NCBI GenBank assembly: GCA_934454035.1
Contig: CAKSFY010000022.1
Span: 1-24,459 of the forward strand
Direction: 5' to 3'
From: an uncultured Clostridia bacterium
Lineage (GTDB): Bacteria; Bacillota; Clostridia; UBA1381
DNA length: 24,459 bases
Of the stretch, positions 7,872 to 15,546 are shown piece after piece (the stretch's first letter is position 1; every line of letters starts with the position of its first letter). Position numbers and translations under genes: made by a program. The notes under the pieces were generated by a model. The model was not told the origin of the DNA, ran no database searches, and saw only the letters and a program-made list of their open reading frames with translations.

Positions 7872-8552
7872 ATGCCGTATCTTGAACATGAAAAGGTTGA
7901 TGAAAAAACAAGGGTCAGACTGGAGTCTCTTATTGAAAAATCATATGCAGGCTATTGGAAAAAGAAAAGATTGTTTGATATATTTTTTGCAACACTTATA
8001 CTTCTGTTTTTTCTTCCGCTTATGATTGTTATAGCGGTTGTTATCTATATTGACGACCCGACCGCAAGTCCGATATATAAACAAATCAGAGTAGGCAGAC
8101 ACGGCAGGGAGTTTTGCATGTATAAGTTCAGAACAATGCATGCTTCGGCGGATACAAAAATAGACGAGCTGGCAGGACAAAACGAAATGGACGGACCGGT
8201 ATTCAAAATGAAAGAAGACCCGAGAATCACCGGGGTAGGTAAATTTTTAAGGAAAGTATCTTTGGATGAGCTGATGCAGTTTTTTAATGTTTTAAAAGGA
8301 GATATGTCGCTTGTTGGACCGAGACCTCCGCTGCCGAGAGAGGTAAAGTATTATACGGATTATCAAAAGCTGAGACTTCTTGTTACTCCGGGAATAACAT
8401 GCACGTGGCAGATTTCACGCAACAGAAATGATATTCCGTTTGAGGATTGGGTTGAGATGGATTTGGAATACATACAACACAGAACTTTTATGAACGATAT
8501 TAAAATAATGCTCAAAACGCCGATTGTGATGCTGTCGGCAACAGGAAGATAG
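7872..8552 (+). CDS. Undecaprenyl-phosphate sugar phosphotransferase (initiating phosphoglycosyl transferase)
   Basis: 226-residue bacterial sugar transferase of the small monotopic type (PglC/WbaP C-terminal domain). It moves a sugar-1-phosphate onto undecaprenyl phosphate and so starts repeat-unit synthesis at the cytoplasmic face. The order is an amphipathic KKKRLFDI leader, a membrane re-entrant segment at ~37-57, RVGRHGREFCMYKFRTM, the catalytic Asp-Glu pair in SLDELMQFFNVLKGDMSLVGPRP, and VTPGITCTWQISRNR. The short protein has no N-terminal PHPT-like domain or extra membrane helices, so it is the minimal form. The start at ATG 7872 is preceded by AAGGGAGA. This gene marks the cluster as lipid-linked (Wzx/Wzy) and not synthase-dependent. 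Confidence 0.93.
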   Translation: MPYLEHEKVDEKTRVRLESLIEKSYAGYWKKKRLFDIFFATLILLFFLPLMIVIAVVIYIDDPTASPIYKQIRVGRHGREFCMYKFRTMHASADTKIDELAGQNEMDGPVFKMKEDPRITGVGKFLRKVSLDELMQFFNVLKGDMSLVGPRPPLPREVKYYTDYQKLRLLVTPGITCTWQISRNRNDIPFEDWVEMDLEYIQHRTFMNDIKIMLKTPIVMLSATGR

Positions 8553-8562
8553 GAGAGAAAAA

Positions 8563-9717
8563 ATGAAAGTGGCAATGATAGGGCATAAGGTTGTGCCGTC
8601 AAGGCGCGGTGGAATAGAAAATGTACTGACTTCCATGTGCCCGATATTGGTTGAAATGGGTGCGGAAGTAACCTGTTACAACCGCTCCTCAGATAAGCCG
8701 GAAACAGAATATGCGGCACTTGTTAAAAAAAGTGAGTATAAAGGTGTCAGACTTAAAAATGCACCGACTCTAAAAAAACGCGGTGCGTCAGCAATGATTG
8801 CCTCATTTACGGCGGCAATATGCGCTGCATTTTCAAAATATGATATTGTGCATTTTCATGCAGAGGGACCTTGCGCGGCAATGCGTATTCCGAAATTATT
8901 CGGAAAAAAATGCATTGCAACAGTGCACGGATTGGATTGGCAGCGCGAAAAATGGGGTAAAGGCTTTGCTTCAAAATATATAAAATTCGGAGAAAGAACT
9001 CTCGCTGCTTGTGCTGATGAAATTATTGTTTTGTCAGAAAGCGCACGTGATTATTTTAAAAAGACATATAACCGTGAAACCGTCATAATTCCGAACGGGA
9101 TTGACAGACCGGTAAGGAGAAAGGCTAATAAAATAACGGACATTTTCGGGTTATCAAAAGATGATTATATTTGCACGGTTTCAAGACTTACTGCGGAAAA
9201 GGGAATTCACTATCTGATAGATGCATATAACAAAGTTAAACCGGATAAAAAACTTGTTATTGCCGGCGACACAAGCGATACGGATGAATATGTAAAGCTT
9301 TTGAAAGATAAAGCAGCAGGAAATCCCAATATTATCTTTACGGGATTCATATCGGGACAAATACTGGATGAGATTTATTCCAATGCATATGCAGTCTGTT
9401 TGCCGTCTGACCTTGAGGGAATGTCGATTAGCCTTTTGGAAGCACTTGCATACAAAAATGCACTTTTGTGCTCGGACATTCCGGAAAATTCGTCGGTAGC
9501 CGAGGAGCATGCAATATATTTTAAAAAAGGCAGCGTTGATGATTTGGCGGATAAGCTGAAACTTATATGTACAGACAATAATCTTGCCGAAAATCTGAAA
9601 AAGGATTGTGATGAGTTTATATTGAATAAATACAGCCGAAGGGCTTGCGCATATTCCACTTTTAAATTATATGAAGCAGTCTTAGAAAATAAAAGAGAGG
9701 GCGGGCAAGATGAGTAA
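8563..9717 (+). CDS. GT4-family glycosyltransferase
   Basis: 384-residue GT-B fold glycosyltransferase. The N-terminal MIGHKVVPSRRGGIENVL glycine loop, VHGLDWQREKWG, the C-terminal donor domain beginning VSRLTAEKGIHYLI, and the EGMSISLLEAL motif (conserved E-x7-E nucleotide-sugar site) all fit GT4. It probably adds a hexose or rhamnose to the lipid-linked unit in the cytoplasm; donor unknown. The ATG at 8563 is preceded by AGGAGAG, and the gene begins 10 bases after the initiating transferase. Its end overlaps the next gene by 8 bases. Intact. Confidence 0.88.
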   Translation: MKVAMIGHKVVPSRRGGIENVLTSMCPILVEMGAEVTCYNRSSDKPETEYAALVKKSEYKGVRLKNAPTLKKRGASAMIASFTAAICAAFSKYDIVHFHAEGPCAAMRIPKLFGKKCIATVHGLDWQREKWGKGFASKYIKFGERTLAACADEIIVLSESARDYFKKTYNRETVIIPNGIDRPVRRKANKITDIFGLSKDDYICTVSRLTAEKGIHYLIDAYNKVKPDKKLVIAGDTSDTDEYVKLLKDKAAGNPNIIFTGFISGQILDEIYSNAYAVCLPSDLEGMSISLLEALAYKNALLCSDIPENSSVAEEHAIYFKKGSVDDLADKLKLICTDNNLAENLKKDCDEFILNKYSRRACAYSTFKLYEAVLENKREGGQDE

Positions 9718-10954
9718 AATTAAAGATGAAATTATCGGAAATGAAGAACTTGAAAATCAGCAAAAAAAGATAAAAGAACATCTTAAGCAGGCTGTGCCTG
9801 AGGAAGTCTATGAAAAATGGATTGAGTATTTCGAATTTGAGAAAATCGACCGTAAAAAAATTGTTATCGGATATTACGGTGAAGAATCGCTGAAAGAATT
9901 TAAAAAAAATTATAAGGAGCTTGTCTGGATTCAAATCTGCGCCGTTTGCGGATATTCAAAGAAATTGAAAATCTGCAAGAGAAAGCTGAAAACCCCGAAA
10001 ATAAAAACAGGCAGGAAAAGGTTTGCAGCGGCAAAATGGTACGGATTGAGCGTTATTTTTGCGATAATTACCGTCTCAGCTGCGATGCTTGCAGGAAATT
10101 ATCTTGTAAACAGAAGCTTTAAAGAAAATTTTTACAGTGTAAGCAGCTTAAAAGTAAATAATGAAATCAGGATTATTCAAATTTCCGATTTGCATAATTG
10201 CAAATTCGGGAGCAATAATATTAAGCTTGTATCAAGGATTGAAAAACTGAAACCGGATGTAATTTTGCTTACCGGCGATTGCATAGATTCTTCCGATTCG
10301 TCGGAGGACAGCATTGTTAATTTGTGTTCACAGCTTACAAAATCTGCACCTGTTTATTATATATACGGAAATAATGAGGAAGAAAGATATTACGATGTTC
10401 CGCTCATGCAGGAAGCCTTGGATAAAAAATACGGATTTAATGACGATAACAGAGATCCGTCAAAACTGACTGCACAAAAGGATGTGCTTGAAAAAAGCCT
10501 TGAGGCATGCGGAGTTAAAGTTCTGAAAAATTCAATGGCTACAATCACTGTCGGCGAAACCGATGTTGATATTTTCGGAGTGCTCACTTCAAATCCGTCA
10601 TCTTTTTGGTCTTATGCCGGTGACAGCTTTGATAAGTATTTGTATAATAACACGAATAATCTTAAGATTACGGCAGTGCATGAGCCTGTTGTGTTTGAAG
10701 TATACAATCCCGATACATGGGGCGATGTGCTGGTATCGGGACATACGCACGGCGGTGTGGCACGGCTCCCGGTACTTGGCGGTGCATATACCCATGAGGG
10801 AGGCATTCTGCCGGAGAAAAAAGGAAGTCTTGTATATGGACGATATGATGTTTCGGGCAGTCCGCTTATTGTAAGTTCGGGACTTGCCAACAATAATATT
10901 TTGCGGATTAATAATAAGCCTGAACTTGTTATTATAGATGTAAACAAATTCTAA
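9710..10954 (+). CDS. Membrane-anchored metallophosphoesterase with DnaA-N-like N-terminal domain
   Basis: 414 residues in three parts. Residues ~20-90 resemble the DnaA N-terminal domain pattern: W37 after a leading helix, a beta pair around IVIGYYGEES, then FKKNYKELVWIQICAVCGYSKKLKI. A basic stretch and one membrane helix follow (~108-130). Residues ~152-414 are a YkuE-type calcineurin-like phosphoesterase with SDLHN (D160, H162), LTGD (190), AVHEP (H324) and SGHTHGG (344-350). Positive charge before the helix predicts that the head is inside and the phosphoesterase outside. The usual GNH motif is GNNE here (220-223), so the catalytic histidine is replaced. The substrate may be a lipid pyrophosphate or phosphorylated polymer; not determined. 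The ATG start has GAGGGCGGG upstream and overlaps the GT4 end by 8 bases. Confidence 0.8.
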   Translation: MSKIKDEIIGNEELENQQKKIKEHLKQAVPEEVYEKWIEYFEFEKIDRKKIVIGYYGEESLKEFKKNYKELVWIQICAVCGYSKKLKICKRKLKTPKIKTGRKRFAAAKWYGLSVIFAIITVSAAMLAGNYLVNRSFKENFYSVSSLKVNNEIRIIQISDLHNCKFGSNNIKLVSRIEKLKPDVILLTGDCIDSSDSSEDSIVNLCSQLTKSAPVYYIYGNNEEERYYDVPLMQEALDKKYGFNDDNRDPSKLTAQKDVLEKSLEACGVKVLKNSMATITVGETDVDIFGVLTSNPSSFWSYAGDSFDKYLYNNTNNLKITAVHEPVVFEVYNPDTWGDVLVSGHTHGGVARLPVLGGAYTHEGGILPEKKGSLVYGRYDVSGSPLIVSSGLANNNILRINNKPELVIIDVNKF

Positions 10955-10956
10955 TC

Positions 10957-10964
10957 GGAAAGGA
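10957..10964 (+). promoter_or_regulatory. Ribosome binding site that decides the start of the first Wzz-like gene
   Basis: GGAAAGGA directly abuts the ATG at 10965 (no spacer) but lies 9 bases before the in-frame ATG at 10974. The latter is therefore the likely start. Confidence 0.65.
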
Positions 10965-10973
10965 ATGGATAAA

Positions 10974-12353
10974 ATGTACATTTCACTTTTGAGAAAGGCA
11001 TTTGCCGCAATTATCGTGATAATACTTTTAGGCGGATTTATACGTATATATTTTCGTTCAAAAAATGTTACGAAGAATCATTTGAGTACGATTTTTCGCA
11101 GCACAAAATATATTCAGGCATGGATTTTGGCAGTTACACTATTGTTTACCTGCTGCTTCGGGTTGATTAACCATATCCGCTCCAAGCAATCTTCCTATGC
11201 TGTAATATCGCTGAATTATTCGGAAGCCTCGCAGGCACTGAATTCAAACGGGACACGGTATAACATGGCGGAAATTACATGCGATGAAGTAATCGAAAAG
11301 GCGATTGAAAAAGGCGCATTCGAAAATGTTACCGCAAATGATTTAAAAAAATGCATTTCGGTTTATCCGTATGTCCAGGGAGATGTCGGTGATGAATCTC
11401 AGTATCATATTTCAACCGAATTCGTCATTGAATATCATGCGTCACAAAAGACTCAGCACTTGGATGCCGAAAACGTTATCAAGCTGATTACAAGTGCATA
11501 TAAGGAATATTATGTAGCTAAGTATACTGATAATTTTAAGCTTTATGAAAAAGGCGAAAAGCCGGATTACAGCAGAATGGAGTATATGGATATTGTTTCG
11601 TACTTTGATAAAGAAGCGGCGGAAATACTTAATTATTTATACGGAATGGCGGAAAAAGGTTCAAGCTTTGTTTCAAAAGATAATGCCACATTTAATTCCG
11701 TGGCAGGAAAAGTATTTCAGTTTAAGCAAACACAGATTGAACAGAATTTGAAATCATTGGTTCTCCAAAAAGGGATTGTACGCAATAAGGCGGAATATAT
11801 CGACAGATTGTCTTATCAGAACACAAATACGGATTTTGACCGCAGAAAAAATGCAATATCGTTTGATTTATGCAATCAGGCTATATCAATGTATTCCGAG
11901 GAAATGACAAGGGTGGTTTTGGTTCCGACGTGGGATGAATCAGGAAAATACTATATGGGAAGAACAAAAGTCGGTATTGACGAGCTGTCGGTTAAAGCCA
12001 CAGGTTTCAGTAACAGCGTTGCGTCAAATGAAAAAGAGATTCTTGATAACAATCTGATTATAAATAAAATGGAAAATTCGGCAGGTGATGCGGCTGCATA
12101 TGAAGCGGCAGACACGCTTGTTACCGATATAGATAACAGTATTGATTCGTTTACAAGAGAAGCAATTGCAATCGGCAGGGAGTATTCAAACTACAAAATG
12201 AACCAGTGCATTGCGGTTAGTATTTCGGGTAATTCACTTGTCGGCGAAGCAAAAACGGATATAGTATTTGCTCTGCTTGCTTATGCGGCGGTTTTGATTT
12301 GGTCGGTTTCCAAAAAGATTCCGAAAGAACCGGAAAACTACAGGGAGGATTAA
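10974..12353 (+). CDS. Wzz-like polysaccharide co-polymerase (chain-length determinant-like)
   Basis: 459-residue membrane protein. It has two N-terminal hydrophobic segments (~8-27 and ~46-66), a long extracytoplasmic region with predicted helices, and a C-terminal membrane helix (~433-450, DIVFALLAYAAVLIWSV) ending in a short basic tail. This N-TM / large external domain / C-TM layout, and the opening SSYAVISLNYSEASQALNSNGTRYN, resemble the Wzz/PCP family. It has no kinase or GGDEF tail. The region around YMDIVSYFDKEAAEILNYLYG aligns by eye with YIEMMELIDKNIDDTLQTLYQ of the next gene, so the two are paralogues. The start is ATG 10974; an ATG at 10965 has no spacer to the ribosome site. The next gene begins four bases after its stop. 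The PCP assignment is by layout and moderately sure. Confidence 0.68.
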   Translation: MYISLLRKAFAAIIVIILLGGFIRIYFRSKNVTKNHLSTIFRSTKYIQAWILAVTLLFTCCFGLINHIRSKQSSYAVISLNYSEASQALNSNGTRYNMAEITCDEVIEKAIEKGAFENVTANDLKKCISVYPYVQGDVGDESQYHISTEFVIEYHASQKTQHLDAENVIKLITSAYKEYYVAKYTDNFKLYEKGEKPDYSRMEYMDIVSYFDKEAAEILNYLYGMAEKGSSFVSKDNATFNSVAGKVFQFKQTQIEQNLKSLVLQKGIVRNKAEYIDRLSYQNTNTDFDRRKNAISFDLCNQAISMYSEEMTRVVLVPTWDESGKYYMGRTKVGIDELSVKATGFSNSVASNEKEILDNNLIINKMENSAGDAAAYEAADTLVTDIDNSIDSFTREAIAIGREYSNYKMNQCIAVSISGNSLVGEAKTDIVFALLAYAAVLIWSVSKKIPKEPENYRED

Positions 12354-12357
12354 TAGT

Positions 12358-14247
12358 ATGAAAGGCTTTCAAATATCAAAATATATCAAAAAAATCTTAC
12401 CCTTTATATTAATTTTCTGCGTTTTGGCAACATATGCAATTCATCTTAAATTAAAGGCGTCAAATACGTATGTAGCCTCGGAAGTAATTCATTATAACGA
12501 TGAACAGGCAGAAAAAGGGAAAACACCTACCGGAGATAAGCTGGATGTAAACGAAATAAAATCCTCTGCGGTTTTGTCAAAGGTTGTTGAAAGAATGGGG
12601 CTTACCGGAATTTATTCGGTGGACAGTCTTATTTCAAGAGTAAATATAACTCCGCTGCCGGACAGCGATAAACTTGCACAAAAGGAAGCAAAGCTTGAAG
12701 ACGGTGAGGAATATGTCTATGAGCCGAGTACCTATATAGTATCATTCACAGCTGCAAATAATGAAGGCTCAGGGTTTGCAAGAACCGTAATAGATGAAAT
12801 TCTGGACGTTTATTTTTCGGAATACAGCCGTAAATATGTTAATATAGCGCCTGCAAATAATACAATCGACAATTTAAACAGTGCCGATTATGATTATATT
12901 GAAATGATGGAGCTTATTGATAAAAATATTGATGATACGCTTCAGACACTTTATCAGAGAACGGAACAGAATTCATATTTCCGTTCCACCGAAACAGGAC
13001 GGTCGTTCAGCGATTTGGCAGATGATTTCAATTATATACGCTCTGTGGAAGTATCATCGCTGTTTTCGAAAATTTATAAGTATCAGGTCACGAAAAATAA
13101 ATCGGTATTGCTATCCGATTATGCGACCAGAATTGACAATAATAATATTTCCAATGAAAAAGAATCAAGTATTGTTAATGATGTTGTGACGGTTATAAAT
13201 GCTTATGTGGAGAAAATGCGTGAATCCGGGAATACAAATATATCGTATGAATATATTCTTGATAATGTCCACGAACGCAATCTTGTCGATTCGGACGGGA
13301 ATCCGATAGCAGCCGGAGATCAGACCGTAACCTATGACGAACTGATTTATAACTGGAGAGACCATAACGAAACAAAGGAACATTCTATTATCGATACGGC
13401 TTACAGCCAGTATATTATAGATACGTTCCAAAGATGTACCGGTGCGTGCACCGAAGCGGAGTGTGCCTCCTCAGGAGTCACCTGTACAGAATTGCATAAT
13501 GAATATTATCCGGATATAAAAGCGGAAATAGAGTCCGGAATTGATTCGCTGCTTGCAGAACTTACAAAGCTTTACGATACAACCACTAAAACAAATGATG
13601 AGTATAATGAATATCTCGGCGCCAGCTATATATCAGTTTTATCTTCATCGTCGGTTAAGCCAAGCGTTAATGTAAATCTTTATACACTGATTGCATTTTT
13701 CTTCCTTATAATTCTTTGCTGCGGCGGAGCAATTGTACTGGGCAGAATGAGTGATATTATAAACTATGTTATGTATACAGACCATATGACGGGACTTTTT
13801 AACAGAGCGTATTTTGATAAATATTTAAAGTCTATGGATAAAAAGCTGCTTGATGACGGAGTAGTATACTGTATGATTGATATTTCAAACCTGGTTGCAA
13901 TAAATACGGAGCATTCACGCAATGCAGGCGATGAAGTAATAGCACTGTTTACACGACTTATAAAAGAGGTATTTTCAAAAACTGAATCGACGTTTATATA
14001 TAACGGAAACGGCAGCTTTATAGTTACTCTTGCAAATTCGGATTATATTACGGCTGAGGACATTATTAAGCTTTTCGGATTAAGGCTTGAAGAAAGAGAA
14101 GAATTGCGTGATATAAAAATTGAGTACAGAGTAGGCATTGCGGAGGCGTTCCGCGGCGGTAAAACGGCAAGAGGATTGTTTGCGGATACAATAAAGGATA
14201 AAAAACAATACGTTTCTGATTTAATGGAAAAGGCTGATAATAAGTAA
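12358..14247 (+). CDS. Wzz-like co-polymerase fused to a degenerate GGDEF domain
   Basis: 629 residues. A membrane helix (~12-29) is followed by a large extracytoplasmic Wzz-like region (~30-435, with NEIKSSAVLSKVVERMGL near its start), a second helix (~439-461), then a cytoplasmic GGDEF-fold domain (~470-625). The domain keeps HMTGLFNRAYFDKYL, IDISNLVAINTEHSRNAGDEV and YRVGIAEA. Its signature GGDEF is GNGSF (550-554), and there is no RxxD inhibitory site five residues upstream, so cyclase activity and classical I-site binding are unlikely. The external region holds four close cysteines (360, 364, 369, 376). Where capsule co-polymerases usually carry a BY-kinase, this one carries a nucleotide-second-messenger fold, which suggests a regulatory or scaffold role in chain assembly. 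The start ATG 12358 follows GGGAGG. Intact reading frame. Confidence 0.82.
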   Translation: MKGFQISKYIKKILPFILIFCVLATYAIHLKLKASNTYVASEVIHYNDEQAEKGKTPTGDKLDVNEIKSSAVLSKVVERMGLTGIYSVDSLISRVNITPLPDSDKLAQKEAKLEDGEEYVYEPSTYIVSFTAANNEGSGFARTVIDEILDVYFSEYSRKYVNIAPANNTIDNLNSADYDYIEMMELIDKNIDDTLQTLYQRTEQNSYFRSTETGRSFSDLADDFNYIRSVEVSSLFSKIYKYQVTKNKSVLLSDYATRIDNNNISNEKESSIVNDVVTVINAYVEKMRESGNTNISYEYILDNVHERNLVDSDGNPIAAGDQTVTYDELIYNWRDHNETKEHSIIDTAYSQYIIDTFQRCTGACTEAECASSGVTCTELHNEYYPDIKAEIESGIDSLLAELTKLYDTTTKTNDEYNEYLGASYISVLSSSSVKPSVNVNLYTLIAFFFLIILCCGGAIVLGRMSDIINYVMYTDHMTGLFNRAYFDKYLKSMDKKLLDDGVVYCMIDISNLVAINTEHSRNAGDEVIALFTRLIKEVFSKTESTFIYNGNGSFIVTLANSDYITAEDIIKLFGLRLEEREELRDIKIEYRVGIAEAFRGGKTARGLFADTIKDKKQYVSDLMEKADNK

Positions 14248-14265
14248 GAAGGGAGGCAAATGCAT

Positions 14266-15546
14266 ATGGAAAACAAATTTTTTGACACTGTAAAGGCATT
14301 TTACTTTATGTCGGTTGCAGTGCTGATGTATTATTTTCTGAACGAGGAAATAAATGTCGGAGTATTTGTTACATTCAGACATGCATTTGCCGTTGTTCTT
14401 GTATTCTCATGCTTTGTAAGCTTTCTTGTAAAACCCGATATAGCAAGAGGGATTGTTGCACTTAAATCAGCACTTGTTTACAGTATTCCGCTTTTGGTGA
14501 CGATTGTTGTATCGCTTTTTATATGGATGACCGTAAGGGCAGATACCGATATAATAAAAAGAGGCTTATCGGGAGCGTTTGTTTATACTAATATGTTATC
14601 TTTTACACTTGCGGGGGCAGCATTTCTTTATATGTTCGGCGAAAAAGGAATATGGTACAATTTGGCGGCGATACTTACAGCAAATATATTTATGATAATA
14701 ACAATAATTGCGCAGAACGGGTTAGCTGGATATATGTCGGAGCTTGTTACTCTCGTCAGGACATTTGCTGCCGAAACGGGGGATATTATCGTACAGGCGG
14801 AAATACATGAGCTGGCTTTTTGCCTTGGAGCATATATAATCTATATGGCGCTGAAGCCAAAAAAAAATATTGCATCTGCAATCTTGTCGGTTCTGACGGT
14901 TTTTTGCTTTGTATCTGCATTTAAGCGTATAGGAATAATAGCTGTTTTTGCTGCACTGGCTTTGGGATTTATGCTTAAACTTATTGCAAAATTCAGTAAA
15001 AGATTTGCGTTTTCGTTTGCAACATTTTTGACTGTATTAATTATATTTATTTTGATTGCTTATATAGGAATCATAAAGCATAACGTATTTGAGTATTTGG
15101 AAAATACAGGTATAGATACAAACGGACGAACTGTTATATACAATGCAGTCAGTAAGTATTATACTTTTTCTCCTGGTTATATAGGCAAAGGGATAGGTTT
15201 TTTAACTTATCAGCTCAGCTCAAATATGAATGTAGGAGTATCTGCCGTCCACAATGATTTTTTGCAGTATTTTATAGATTTGGGTTTTTGGGGATATATT
15301 TTATGGCTTATATCAATGACGCTTGTGCGCGTCAGATATTTCGGCTCAGAAGGTGGGTGTGAAAATGCAATTGTTGCATTTTCGCTATTGGTATATTTGA
15401 TTATTGCATCTTCAACGGATAATACAATGAATTATCCTCTTTTGACAACAGAGCTTGCAATACTTATGATAGGCTGCGGCTTTGATGAAAAGGTTCATAC
15501 TGTTGAAACGAAAATATTCGGATACGAGGGTGGAAAGACTTTATGA
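14266..15546 (+). CDS. O-antigen ligase / Wzy-like polysaccharide polymerase
   Basis: 426-residue polytopic membrane protein. The family pattern is seen in the large external loop and after it: NGRTVIYNAVSKYYTFSPGYIGKGIGFLTYQ, then AVHNDFLQYFIDLGFWGYILWL with the conserved histidine. In this family these parts join lipid-linked repeat units outside the membrane. About ten hydrophobic segments are present. Its place directly after the two co-polymerases supports a polymerase role over ligase. The ATG at 14266 is favoured over the ATG at 14260 because GGGAGG (14251-14256) is 9 bases from the former and only 3 from the latter. The stop overlaps the next ATG by four bases. Confidence 0.85.
   Translation: MENKFFDTVKAFYFMSVAVLMYYFLNEEINVGVFVTFRHAFAVVLVFSCFVSFLVKPDIARGIVALKSALVYSIPLLVTIVVSLFIWMTVRADTDIIKRGLSGAFVYTNMLSFTLAGAAFLYMFGEKGIWYNLAAILTANIFMIITIIAQNGLAGYMSELVTLVRTFAAETGDIIVQAEIHELAFCLGAYIIYMALKPKKNIASAILSVLTVFCFVSAFKRIGIIAVFAALALGFMLKLIAKFSKRFAFSFATFLTVLIIFILIAYIGIIKHNVFEYLENTGIDTNGRTVIYNAVSKYYTFSPGYIGKGIGFLTYQLSSNMNVGVSAVHNDFLQYFIDLGFWGYILWLISMTLVRVRYFGSEGGCENAIVAFSLLVYLIIASSTDNTMNYPLLTTELAILMIGCGFDEKVHTVETKIFGYEGGKTL

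Noticed and set aside
9767..9990. A true DnaA replication initiator or an origin nearby.
   Set aside because: Only the N-terminal interaction-like domain is present. There is no AAA+ domain, no DNA-binding domain IV and no DnaA-box cluster.
13750..14240. Active diguanylate cyclase in the Wzz-GGDEF protein.
   Set aside because: The signature is GNGSF and the inhibitory RxxD is absent, so catalytic and classical binding residues are missing although the fold is recognisable.
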